NCBI GenBank assembly: GCA_017623215.1
Contig: JAGAPO010000086.1
Coordinates: forward strand, 53,838 to 117,837
Source of the DNA: Lachnospiraceae bacterium
Lineage (GTDB): Bacteria; Bacillota; Clostridia; Lachnospirales; Lachnospiraceae
DNA length: 64,000 bases
Direction: 5' to 3'
The notes beneath the pieces are model-generated. The model made no database searches, was not told the origin of the DNA, and worked only from the letters and a program-made list of their open reading frames with translations. The position numbers were made by a program, and so were the translations under genes. Positions 25,700 through 33,194 of the stretch are shown piece after piece. Each line of letters starts with the position of its first letter. Position 1 is the first letter of the stretch.

Positions 25700-26593
25700 T
25701 TATTTTTTGTACACATGCTCATGCGTATATAAATGCTCCATGCAATACTCATAATTACCATCACATTTGGAGCAGAACCGGAATTCCAGATTCTCATCAT
25801 CCAGTTCGGTTCTTCCGCACACGGCGCAGCGATGTCTCGCCTCAACCTTTCTTCCCTTAAAGTCCACCACATTCCCGGTACGGGAGGCGTTCTTCACCTC
25901 GCGCTTATACGAGGACTTTCTGCGAATCTCTTTGGGCGATATTCTTCTGTAATTCCTCGTAGAGAAAAAGAACCACAGGAAATTCGCGAACGAAGCCAGA
26001 ATTACCAGCAGCTGCAGCGTTCCCCATACCATACCATTGGCGACAAAGCTCATCAGCACCTCGAACGCAATCAGCGCGCCGTAGATATATCCGAGATACT
26101 TTACCTTGATCGGAATAAAGAAGAACAGCATGAACTGCACGTTCGGATACAGTGCCGCGAAGGCAAAGAACATGGAACGATTAATATATTCCATACCGAA
26201 GCCGTATCCGCTCACCGGAACTCCAAGAATTATCCAGCTTCCAAAGTAGAACAGAAATGCTGCAGCAATGGTAAATAGGATTCCCGATATATAATACAGG
26301 TTAAACCGAAAACTTCCCCAAGCATTCTCCAGAGAGGTACCAATCATATAGTACAGATACAGCTCAAAAAACAGGAAGAATGACACATCCATCGGATAAA
26401 GAATAAAGGTAATTAACCTCCATACCTGCCCTTTCAGCACCTTCCCAACATCTAACATCAGCCACTCCGAGTACATGGACGGATTGATAATCCCAATCAC
26501 TGCTCCCAGAATATACACCGCAATAATATACTTCATCAATCCCGGAATTGCATATCTTCCGAACTTTCTTTCCAGCTTATTCATCAAATTCAT
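25700..26593 (-). CDS. Rhomboid-like membrane protein with C-terminal zinc ribbon (probable pseudoprotease)
   Basis: A 297-residue protein with about six membrane segments. Rhomboid landmarks are present: GQVWRLITFILYP (the L1-loop WR motif, residues 55-67), SLENAWGSFRFNLYYISG and LYPNVQFMLFFFIPIKVKYLG. The catalytic GxSG serine motif is missing where it should lie (around 125-142 reads SGYGFGMEYINRS) and no matching catalytic histidine is seen, so it is probably inactive. A cytoplasmic zinc ribbon (CAVC and CSKC, about residues 256-275) closes the protein. ATG 26593 has GGAG six bases upstream. Confidence 0.82.
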   Translation of the reverse strand: MNLMNKLERKFGRYAIPGLMKYIIAVYILGAVIGIINPSMYSEWLMLDVGKVLKGQVWRLITFILYPMDVSFFLFFELYLYYMIGTSLENAWGSFRFNLYYISGILFTIAAAFLFYFGSWIILGVPVSGYGFGMEYINRSMFFAFAALYPNVQFMLFFFIPIKVKYLGYIYGALIAFEVLMSFVANGMVWGTLQLLVILASFANFLWFFFSTRNYRRISPKEIRRKSSYKREVKNASRTGNVVDFKGRKVEARHRCAVCGRTELDDENLEFRFCSKCDGNYEYCMEHLYTHEHVYKK

Positions 26594-26668
26594 GCCAATC
26601 TCCATTCCTGCCGATGCCGGCAACTGCCAAAGCACAGGCGCATGCTCCGACCTTTTCCTGCTCCTGCC

Positions 26669-27601
26669 TTAAAATAAATCCTTCTTTTTAAATATCAGCA
26701 CGGTAATTCCGGTAATTAAAAGCGCAACCGCGCATACAATCCAGAACCCGTAAGGATGACTGGTGCCCGGAATCGGCACATTCATCCCAAAAAAGCTTGC
26801 AATCATCGTCGGTACGGACAATACAATCGTCACCGTTGCAAGAAACTTCATGACCTGATTCAGATCATTCGAAATAACGGAGGCGAACGCCTCTCTCGTC
26901 TCACTTAAAATTCCGCTGTAGATATTAGCCATCTCGATCGCCTGCTTATTCTCGATGATGACATCCTCCAGCAGATCCTTATCATCCGGGTACTGCTTAA
27001 TGCGATCCGTCTTCAGCAGCTTCTCCAGCACGACTTCGTTGGACCGCAGAGAAGTCGAAATATACACAAGGCTCTTCTCCAATTCAAGGAGCTCAATTAA
27101 TTCGCTGTTCTTCGTAGGCTTCTGAAGCTTCTGCTCCACTTCGCTGCTCTTTCGGTCAATAATACGCAGATACTGCAGGTAAACCGCCGCATTGCGGTAC
27201 AAAATCTGCAGAATGAACCGCGTCTTCTTATACGTATAAAAATCCCGAACTCGTCCATCCGTAAAGCTCTTGATTACGGAAGTCTCTTCCAGACATACCG
27301 TAATAATATAATTCTCCGCTACAATAATACCGAGAGGCAGCGTCACATAACGATCCTTTTCGTTCCTGAGCTCGGTCGTCGGAACATCTACCAGGATCAG
27401 CGTATACTCGTCTTCCACCTCGATACGGGAACGCTCCTCATCATCGAGCGGCGCACGCAGATCATCAATATCAATGCCGCATTTTTCCGAAATCTCCAAC
27501 AACTCCGTAGCAGACGGATCGGTAAGGGAAATCCAGCAGCCATCCTCAATGTTCTCAATCATGCGGTATCCATCCGCAAATGTCTTATAAATCTCCAACA
27601 T
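26669..27601 (-). CDS. corA: CorA-family divalent cation transporter
   Basis: Pentameric membrane channel for Mg2+ (or Co2+/Ni2+) uptake. The large cytoplasmic N-terminal domain is followed by two C-terminal membrane helices; the selectivity motif GMN is at residues 272-274 and the C-terminus is basic (FKKKDLF). Length 310 fits the family. AGGAGG precedes the ATG by nine bases. A perfect promoter lies about 190 bases upstream and the transcribed leader between them folds extensively, suggesting metal-responsive control. Confidence 0.93.
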   Translation of the reverse strand: MLEIYKTFADGYRMIENIEDGCWISLTDPSATELLEISEKCGIDIDDLRAPLDDEERSRIEVEDEYTLILVDVPTTELRNEKDRYVTLPLGIIVAENYIITVCLEETSVIKSFTDGRVRDFYTYKKTRFILQILYRNAAVYLQYLRIIDRKSSEVEQKLQKPTKNSELIELLELEKSLVYISTSLRSNEVVLEKLLKTDRIKQYPDDKDLLEDVIIENKQAIEMANIYSGILSETREAFASVISNDLNQVMKFLATVTIVLSVPTMIASFFGMNVPIPGTSHPYGFWIVCAVALLITGITVLIFKKKDLF

Positions 27602-27787
27602 AGCCTTCGTCCTCCTAACATACGCAAGCAGACAAAAGGCAAGAGGAATCCATCAGCCGTTCGAACGGTAAGCTGCTCTGCCCAATGCCTGCATGATTCG
27701 ATCTGTTAAATTATCTGTTTGTCTGCTACAGCAACTAGGCCCAGCGTCCATGCAGCTCACATCCTTTCGTACAAATTTCCCTTTATC
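27602..27787 (-). promoter_or_regulatory. Structured 5' leader of corA (candidate riboswitch)
   Basis: About 186 transcribed bases between promoter and start. Base pairing seen: GCAGACAAA (27718-27726) with TTTGTCTGC (27628-27636); directly stacked AGGCA (27686-27690) with TGCCT (27637-27641); a hairpin CCGT-TCGA-ACGG (27657-27668) inside; and a competing pairing GTGAGCTGC (27752-27760) with GCAGCTTAC (27668-27676). The multi-branched fold with an alternative helix is typical of a regulatory RNA. I could not match it to the M-box consensus; a Ni/Co-type or unknown class is possible. Confidence 0.5.
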
Positions 27788-27793
27788 CATTTA

Positions 27794-27822
27794 ATTATAA
27801 GTTTTCCCATTTTCTTTGTCAA
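27794..27822 (-). promoter_or_regulatory. Sigma-A promoter of corA
   Basis: Perfect consensus on the minus strand: TTGACA (27817-27822), 17 bases, TATAAT (27794-27799). Transcription should start near 27787. Confidence 0.85.
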
Positions 27823-27928
27823 TGCTAAATAAGAAAAGCAAAGATTAAAAATTCCTGAAATCCGATTGGGCTCGCCAAAGTCATGCGTTTTTCTTGTATT
27901 TGTAAGGGCAATGAATTCTGTGCGAAGC

Positions 27929-27970
27929 AAAAAAAAAAAGAGAACCGAATGCCTATTCATCCTGTTCTCT
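27929..27970 (-). terminator. Intrinsic terminator of the 55-residue membrane protein gene
   Basis: Minus-strand stem AGAGAAC (27964-27970) with GTTCTCT (27939-27945), then an 11-base T run (27939-27929). Confidence 0.75.
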
Positions 27971-28027
27971 TCTCTCTTTATTGATAGAATTCAAAGGTTC
28001 TTTTGCGTCGGATGCCAAGGTTCCTGA

Positions 28028-28195
28028 TTATATCAGGTCCCCGTCCATATCCCAATAAGCTTCTGATATGCTCGTATAGGGAACCGATTCGCTCTCGGCG
28101 CTTCCTGTCTGGCTGAGCCACATAACGCCAAGCACCATCAGCACACCGGCTGCAAGCACAACAAGGAATCTGCCTGCTCCTCTTTCCTTCTGCAT
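28028..28195 (-). CDS. 55-residue single-pass membrane protein, unknown
   Basis: MQKERGAGRFLVVLAAGVLMVLGVMW: a basic N-terminus, one hydrophobic helix and a short polar tail ending in DMDGDLI, so probably anchored with the tail outside. GGAGAG lies about seven bases before the ATG; in-frame upstream codons to 28231 look non-coding. A T-rich terminator 58 bases downstream supports a real transcript. A TTGACA sits at 28306-28311 (minus) but without a well-spaced -10. No family recognised. Confidence 0.5.
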   Translation of the reverse strand: MQKERGAGRFLVVLAAGVLMVLGVMWLSQTGSAESESVPYTSISEAYWDMDGDLI

Positions 28196-28511
28196 TCTGA
28201 TCTCTCCTCTCGATTCGCGGATGCAATTCACATCCTGTCTTCCCGCATCTGCCCCGGAGTTCCCGCCTCTTATCGGTATTGTACAAAAAGAATGTGAAAA
28301 AATTGTGTCAAATTCATGTAAAAAATGTGGAATTGTGATTAAAATTCCATATTCTGGGTTTCCTGCCGCATATTTCCTGCCTTATTTTTCTTTTCCGCAA
28401 GACCTCGCGTGCATCGAATCGAACACCTGCTTTTAGAACAATATTGTTATAGATCTTCCCGGTGTCTCATGCTATATTGAATCTATCATAACCCGAAATG
28501 AGGTGTACAAA
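28196..28511. other. Intergenic region upstream of the sialidase-AraC gene
   Basis: A 316-base divergent control region without a gene. It contains a dyad TGGAATT-N8-AATTCCA (28328-28349), the 12-base perfect palindrome AACAATATTGTT (28437-28448) and a TATATT box (28473-28478) with no good -35. These may be regulator sites for the plus-strand gene. Confidence 0.4.
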
Positions 28512-30227
28512 TTGCTTATTACAGACAAAGAAGCTTTGAACCAATTTTATTCCGATTACAGAGTCTGGCAGGGAATTCCCGCAATCGAACGGACGGCAGA
28601 CGGCAGATTGTTCTGCACATTCTATTCCGGCAGGGCAACAGAGACTTACGGAAATTACTGCGTTGTCCTGCAAAGTGACGATGACGGGCATACATGGACC
28701 GAACCGATCTGTGCTGCGTATGACGGCGAAATGAACCGCTGCTTTGATCCGCAGCTCTGGATAGACCCGCTTGGCAGGCTCTGGTTTACATGGTGCAGAG
28801 GCAATGCACTCGATCTCTATGGGGCAATCTGTGACCATCCCGATGCGGACAGGCTTGTCTGGTCCGAAGAGTTCTTTATCGGCACCGGCGTTATGGCCTG
28901 CAAACCGGTTGTCCTTTCGACCGGCGAGTGGCTGTTCCCGCTTGCCCTCTGGGATCTGTGGGCCTTTTCCGTCAATTTACCGCCGTATTCCCCTCTTTAT
29001 ATTAACAGCTATCTCAAAAACAGCTACAAATACTCCGGAGCCAATGTATACCGAAGCACGGATAACGGAAAAACCATAACCCCGTTTGGCAGCTGCCAGC
29101 ATATTCACAGCCGAAGCTTTGACGAACACATGATTTACGAAAAGAATAACGGAGTGCTGGTTATGCTTACCCGCACCACCTACGGAATTTCCCGTTCCTT
29201 CTCTTATGACAGAGGAGCGAACTGGACCATTGCTGAGAACAGCGGCATCCCCGGCCCATCCTCCCGCTTTCATGTAAGGCGTCTGAAATCCGGCAGGCTA
29301 TTACTGATCAACCACGATAATTTTACCGGAAGAAATAATCTGACCGCATTTTTATCCGAGGACGAGGGAGCGACCTGGCCTTACAAGCTTCTGCTGGATA
29401 GCCGAGGCAATGTCTCCTATCCAGATATGACGGAAGGCGACGACGGATATCTTTACATTATCTACGACCACGAGCGGGGTGCGTACCAATCATCTCTGGA
29501 AGAAGCGCAGAAATGTGCCCGTGAAATTCTGGTGTCGAAGATAAACGAGACCGATATTCTAAAGGGAGCTCTTCAGTCACCGGCCGGCTATGTGAAGCAG
29601 ATCGCCTCGAAGCTTGGGGAATATAAAGGTACCTGTAATTATTACAGCAAATTCTGCAAGATCAATCCGGAGGAATTCATTGACACGGTCATGAGCTATG
29701 AGAATGTGGACGATATTCTGGAAACGATATTTGTGCACTATCCGGTTAACTGCCAGAATATGCACTGTACTGACGCAGAAAAAATGGATGAAATCATAGG
29801 GAAAATCAAAGCCTGCCGCTGCAGGAGCGAGATAAAACCGCTGCTCACGACACTTATCACACTGTTGAACAACGTTCAGAAATCAGCAGTCAAGACGCGT
29901 GAGGAGCCGCTTGTCAATCACATGATTGAGTATTTACAGGCCAATATTAATGAGGAAATTGACATTAACGAGCTTGCACGGAACCTGAATGTCAGCGTAT
30001 ATTATTTGTGTCATTTGTTTAAAAAGAAAACCGGGCTGAGCCTATATGAATACCGAAACGCCTGCCGATTTGCCGAAGCCAAACGGCTGCTTGCGGATAC
30101 GGATTTAAAAATTTCGGAGATCTGTTCCAAATGCGGATTTTCCGATTCCAGTTATTTTGCAAGAAAGTTCCGGGAATCCGAAAATATAAGTCCTACGGAA
30201 TACCGGAATCTGCATCGTTCCATCTGA
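28512..30227 (+). CDS. Sialidase-like beta-propeller fused to AraC-type regulator
   Basis: About 571 residues. Residues ~20-330 form a BNR/sialidase-type propeller with four Asp boxes: SDDDGHTW (58), STDNGKTI (185), SYDRGANW (234) and SEDEGATW (285), plus YDHERGA near 321. A helical linker (~335-470, cysteine-rich) leads to an AraC/XylS double helix-turn-helix (residues ~475-574), including IDINELARNLNVSVYYL, KKKTGLSLYEYR and ISEICSKCGFSDSSYFARKF. No signal peptide, so cytoplasmic. Probably a sugar-responsive transcription factor whose sensor derives from a glycosidase; catalytic ability is unknown. TTG 28512 has GAGGTG eight bases upstream; a GTG at 28503 is in frame but overlaps that site. 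Confidence 0.85.
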   Translation: MLITDKEALNQFYSDYRVWQGIPAIERTADGRLFCTFYSGRATETYGNYCVVLQSDDDGHTWTEPICAAYDGEMNRCFDPQLWIDPLGRLWFTWCRGNALDLYGAICDHPDADRLVWSEEFFIGTGVMACKPVVLSTGEWLFPLALWDLWAFSVNLPPYSPLYINSYLKNSYKYSGANVYRSTDNGKTITPFGSCQHIHSRSFDEHMIYEKNNGVLVMLTRTTYGISRSFSYDRGANWTIAENSGIPGPSSRFHVRRLKSGRLLLINHDNFTGRNNLTAFLSEDEGATWPYKLLLDSRGNVSYPDMTEGDDGYLYIIYDHERGAYQSSLEEAQKCAREILVSKINETDILKGALQSPAGYVKQIASKLGEYKGTCNYYSKFCKINPEEFIDTVMSYENVDDILETIFVHYPVNCQNMHCTDAEKMDEIIGKIKACRCRSEIKPLLTTLITLLNNVQKSAVKTREEPLVNHMIEYLQANINEEIDINELARNLNVSVYYLCHLFKKKTGLSLYEYRNACRFAEAKRLLADTDLKISEICSKCGFSDSSYFARKFRESENISPTEYRNLHRSI

Positions 30228-30242
30228 GTTCACCGATCAGAT

Positions 30243-30279
30243 AAGGGAGCTGTAATCTCACAGCTCCCTTTCTTCTTTT
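30243..30279 (+). terminator. Intrinsic terminator of the sialidase-AraC gene
   Basis: Perfect 11-bp stem AAGGGAGCTGT (30243-30253) with ACAGCTCCCTT (30260-30270), six-base loop, then TTCTTCTTTT. Confidence 0.9.
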
Positions 30280-30329
30280 CGTTCTTCCAAATCCGTCTAA
30301 ACAGCCTTTTCTCAACGCTTCGCTTCTCT

Positions 30330-31598
30330 TTAGATCTCGTCCTCTCTGCACTTACGAAGAATCTTCTTCATGATGCAGGACTCCTTATTCAGGAATCTCA
30401 TATCGGAGCCAAAACGAATCTCAATGAGCTTAACGTCCGAATTATCGTATACCTGGCCGATACCGAGGTACTTATGCATTACATAATCACCGGCTTCCAG
30501 ATTATTAATCTCCTCGCGGAGAGCGCTTCTGTCTTCCGGAGCCGCTTCCTGGATCTTAGGAGTAAAGATATCTCTTGCGTCCTGTGCCTGCTCATTCAGG
30601 CCCTTCTCCTGAGGTACAACGGACTTTGCAGCCTGTCCCGCCCCTGCCTGCGTTCCCGAAACGGGCTTTGTTCCGGCAGGTCTCGCTGCTGCTTCGGCAG
30701 GCTTTGTACCTGTCTGCACTCTTACACCTCCTGCGGACGCTCCGGTCCCTGCGGGTCTCTTTACCTGTCCATTCGCCGGACGGGTTCCTCCCGTCTTCGT
30801 TCCGGGCTGAGTCGGTCTTACCTGTCCTGTCGTTCTTCCGGGACCTCCGGATTCCGGACGCATGGTCCTTCCCTGCGCTCCTTCCTCACCGGTTCTCTTA
30901 CGTGCGACCGGCTTGCCGCTCTGCTGCTTCTGTCTGAGACGCTGCTCCTCTTTCTGCTTCTTAAAGATCAGGAAATAGTATGCAATATAAGCCGCTGCAA
31001 GTACAAATAAAATCAAAAATACAATCAGTAAAATCTTGATCAGGCTTCCGCCGCTCTTCTCATTATCCGTCTTTGCAGGTGCCTTAGTGGGTGACGGGTT
31101 AGCCGCCTGCGTCGGAGTCGGTTCCTTCGTCGGCTCTGGCGTAGGGCTCGGACTTGGAGTGGGGGTAGGGGTTATCGTCTCGCCTGTCTTCGTTACGAAC
31201 TTCGCGATGCAGTACCCTTCCAGCTTCTCTCCGTTCCTGGTAAATATAACCCGATACCAGAGTTCGTTATCCGTATTCGTTGCCTCTTCGATAATCGTTA
31301 CCGAATCGCCGTCCTTCAGCTGGATCTTCTCACCGTTCACTTCCAGTACCTCTGCTGAGGTTCCGGGGCCGGTTCTTACATTAACCTTACCTGCCGATAT
31401 CTTCGCCAGGTAATAAATCTCACTATCCTCTTGAATCGTTCCGCTCGTATCCGGTGCATACCGCATGTTCTTTGCCTGGGAGATTCCTGCGCTTTGGCAC
31501 AATCCGATTACAAGCAGGGCAGCAAACAATACTCCCAAATACCGAAGCCTTTTTCCTCTGCTCTTTGTTCTGTTCTCTTCTGTCCTACCTTGCTTCAT
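30330..31598 (-). CDS. SH3b-transmembrane protein with CarD/UvrD-like C-terminal domain
   Basis: 422 residues in clear modules. A basic N-terminus and hydrophobic signal/anchor (residues 19-40); an SH3b domain (64-136, VNVRTGPGTSAEVL) outside the cell; a Thr/Pro stalk (141-176); a transmembrane helix (186-212); a long basic Gly/Pro/Thr-rich cytoplasmic linker; and a C-terminal ~60-residue Tudor-like domain (LEAGDYVMHKYLGIGQV, then IEIRFGSDMRFL) resembling CarD or UvrD/PcrA tails that bind RNA polymerase. GGAGG lies eight bases before the ATG, and a good promoter precedes it. Role unknown; a wall-to-cytoplasm connector is conceivable. Confidence 0.8.
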   Translation of the reverse strand: MKQGRTEENRTKSRGKRLRYLGVLFAALLVIGLCQSAGISQAKNMRYAPDTSGTIQEDSEIYYLAKISAGKVNVRTGPGTSAEVLEVNGEKIQLKDGDSVTIIEEATNTDNELWYRVIFTRNGEKLEGYCIAKFVTKTGETITPTPTPSPSPTPEPTKEPTPTQAANPSPTKAPAKTDNEKSGGSLIKILLIVFLILFVLAAAYIAYYFLIFKKQKEEQRLRQKQQSGKPVARKRTGEEGAQGRTMRPESGGPGRTTGQVRPTQPGTKTGGTRPANGQVKRPAGTGASAGGVRVQTGTKPAEAAARPAGTKPVSGTQAGAGQAAKSVVPQEKGLNEQAQDARDIFTPKIQEAAPEDRSALREEINNLEAGDYVMHKYLGIGQVYDNSDVKLIEIRFGSDMRFLNKESCIMKKILRKCREDEI

Positions 31599-31682
31599 AT
31601 GGTTGTCCTCCTTATTCTAATAAAAGATTCCGCTCGTACCGGCAGGAATCCACAGCTTTCCTCCCAGATCCAATCTATTTCC

Positions 31683-31711
31683 ATTATAGACGATTCTTCT
31701 AAAAAATACAA
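31683..31711 (-). promoter_or_regulatory. Sigma-A promoter of the SH3b-membrane protein gene
   Basis: TTGTAT (31706-31711), 17 bases, TATAAT (31683-31688) on the minus strand. Confidence 0.7.
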
Positions 31712-31832
31712 GAAGCAACATTGTTTTTTGTTAAATTTAGCAAATTCGACAAAACCTCTCCTGCTGCAGACTCCTGTAAGCTGTTCCAATATCACATTCT
31801 GTCAAAACGTGTACTTTTCAGCGGATTCTTTT

Positions 31833-33137
31833 TCAGTCGGACTGTCCTGCGAGATATGTAATAAACTGCTGCGCGGTACGTCCCGAAAGACCGCCGTGGC
31901 TTAACTCCCACATATTCGCCTGACTGATCAGCTCTTCCTCGGACAGCTGAATGTTCGGATATTTCTTCGCAAGCTCTTTGACGATTGTGAAGAATTCCTT
32001 CTGATCCGGCGCGGAGTAATTGATCGTGATACCGAATCTTGCCACAAGGGAAAGCTTCTCCTGCATTGTATCGGAACGGTGCAGCTCGTCCTTCGACATA
32101 TCCGACCGATCCGACCAGGTCTCGCGAATCAGGTGTCTCCGGTTCGACGTCGCGTAAATCAGCACATTATCCGGCTTCGTCTCAAGACCGCCCTCGATGA
32201 CCGCCTTCAAATACTTATACTCAATCTCGAACTCCTCAAAGGACAGATCATCCATGTAGATGATGAACCGATAGTTCCGGTTCTTAATCATGGCAATAAC
32301 GGTGGACAGATCCTCGAACTGATGCTTATAAATCTCAATCATACGCAGGCCCTGACCGTAATATTCATTGAGAATCGCCTTGACGCTCGTGGATTTGCCT
32401 GTACCGCTGTCGCCGAAAAGCAGGCAGTTATTGGCCTTGCGCCCTTCTACAAACGCTTTGGTGTTGTCAATTAGCTTCTTCTTCTGATTCTCATAGCCGA
32501 CCAGATCAGTAAGCAGAACATTCTCCGTATTGGTAATCGGAACCAGTTCGACCGCGCCGTTCACCCGCTTAACACGGAACGCCTTGTTCAGGCCGAATTT
32601 GCCCACGCCGTAGCGCTCATAAAAATCGGTTACGATTCGGAAGATCTCATTCTCATCCTCTGCCTCCGCAATCTGTGCGGAAAGCGCGCGAACCTTCTCG
32701 CTGACGCTCGTGTTATAACGCTTGCCGCTCTTTGCAATCGCCTGATAGTGCGTCACAACTGTAAAGCAGTCAATTCCAAGCCTCTCCTCCAGCGGCCCGA
32801 AATCATAGTGGAACAGCTCTTTAAAGATCCGGAAATCTCCTTTTGCAAAGTAATTCACGGTTCCTTCCTTTGCTCCAACCTTCTCGCAGGTCGTGCTGAA
32901 CGGGTTCTCAACGGTCGCAAGCAGATAGGCCAGATAATTCTGCCATAGATTTCCGTCGAATCCATACGCGGTCGCAACATCCAGCAGATCATGAATCAGC
33001 TCATAGATCCTGGTAACCGTATCCTCCTGTCCCACCTCTCCTCGGTCGTACGCTTCAATCGTATCCGCAAGGCGCATCAGAATGCTGTCCTTTTCAATAT
33101 TTTTGTATATTACAAGCTTCGATAACAATTTGTACAT
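31833..33137 (-). CDS. DUF815 family AAA+ ATPase
   Basis: A 434-residue protein. The C-terminal ~250 residues are a DUF815 AAA+ module: Walker [15 protein letters not shown], Walker [13 protein letters not shown], sensor-like [11 protein letters not shown] and a C-terminal lid ([15 protein letters not shown]). The N-terminal ~180 residues are helical and unassigned. DUF815 proteins are widespread in Clostridia and Proteobacteria with no proven function. AGAGGA lies seven bases before the ATG. It is between argS and the SH3b protein gene, all on the minus strand. Confidence 0.9.
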   Translation of the reverse strand: MYKLLSKLVIYKNIEKDSILMRLADTIEAYDRGEVGQEDTVTRIYELIHDLLDVATAYGFDGNLWQNYLAYLLATVENPFSTTCEKVGAKEGTVNYFAKGDFRIFKELFHYDFGPLEERLGIDCFTVVTHYQAIAKSGKRYNTSVSEKVRALSAQIAEAEDENEIFRIVTDFYERYGVGKFGLNKAFRVKRVNGAVELVPITNTENVLLTDLVGYENQKKKLIDNTKAFVEGRKANNCLLFGDSGTGKSTSVKAILNEYYGQGLRMIEIYKHQFEDLSTVIAMIKNRNYRFIIYMDDLSFEEFEIEYKYLKAVIEGGLETKPDNVLIYATSNRRHLIRETWSDRSDMSKDELHRSDTMQEKLSLVARFGITINYSAPDQKEFFTIVKELAKKYPNIQLSEEELISQANMWELSHGGLSGRTAQQFITYLAGQSD

Positions 33138-33194
33138 ATCATTTTCCTCTTTTCATGTGAATCCCATTCCGTTCTGTCTGTGCCTGTTACAAGG

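Noticed and set aside
27602..27787. M-box magnesium riboswitch upstream of corA
   Set aside because: The conserved M-box segments are not recognisable, so I report an unclassified structured leader instead.
27757..27960. 67-codon minus-strand frame upstream of corA
   Set aside because: It overlaps the corA promoter and leader and the terminator at 27929-27970, has no RBS and no protein-like pattern.
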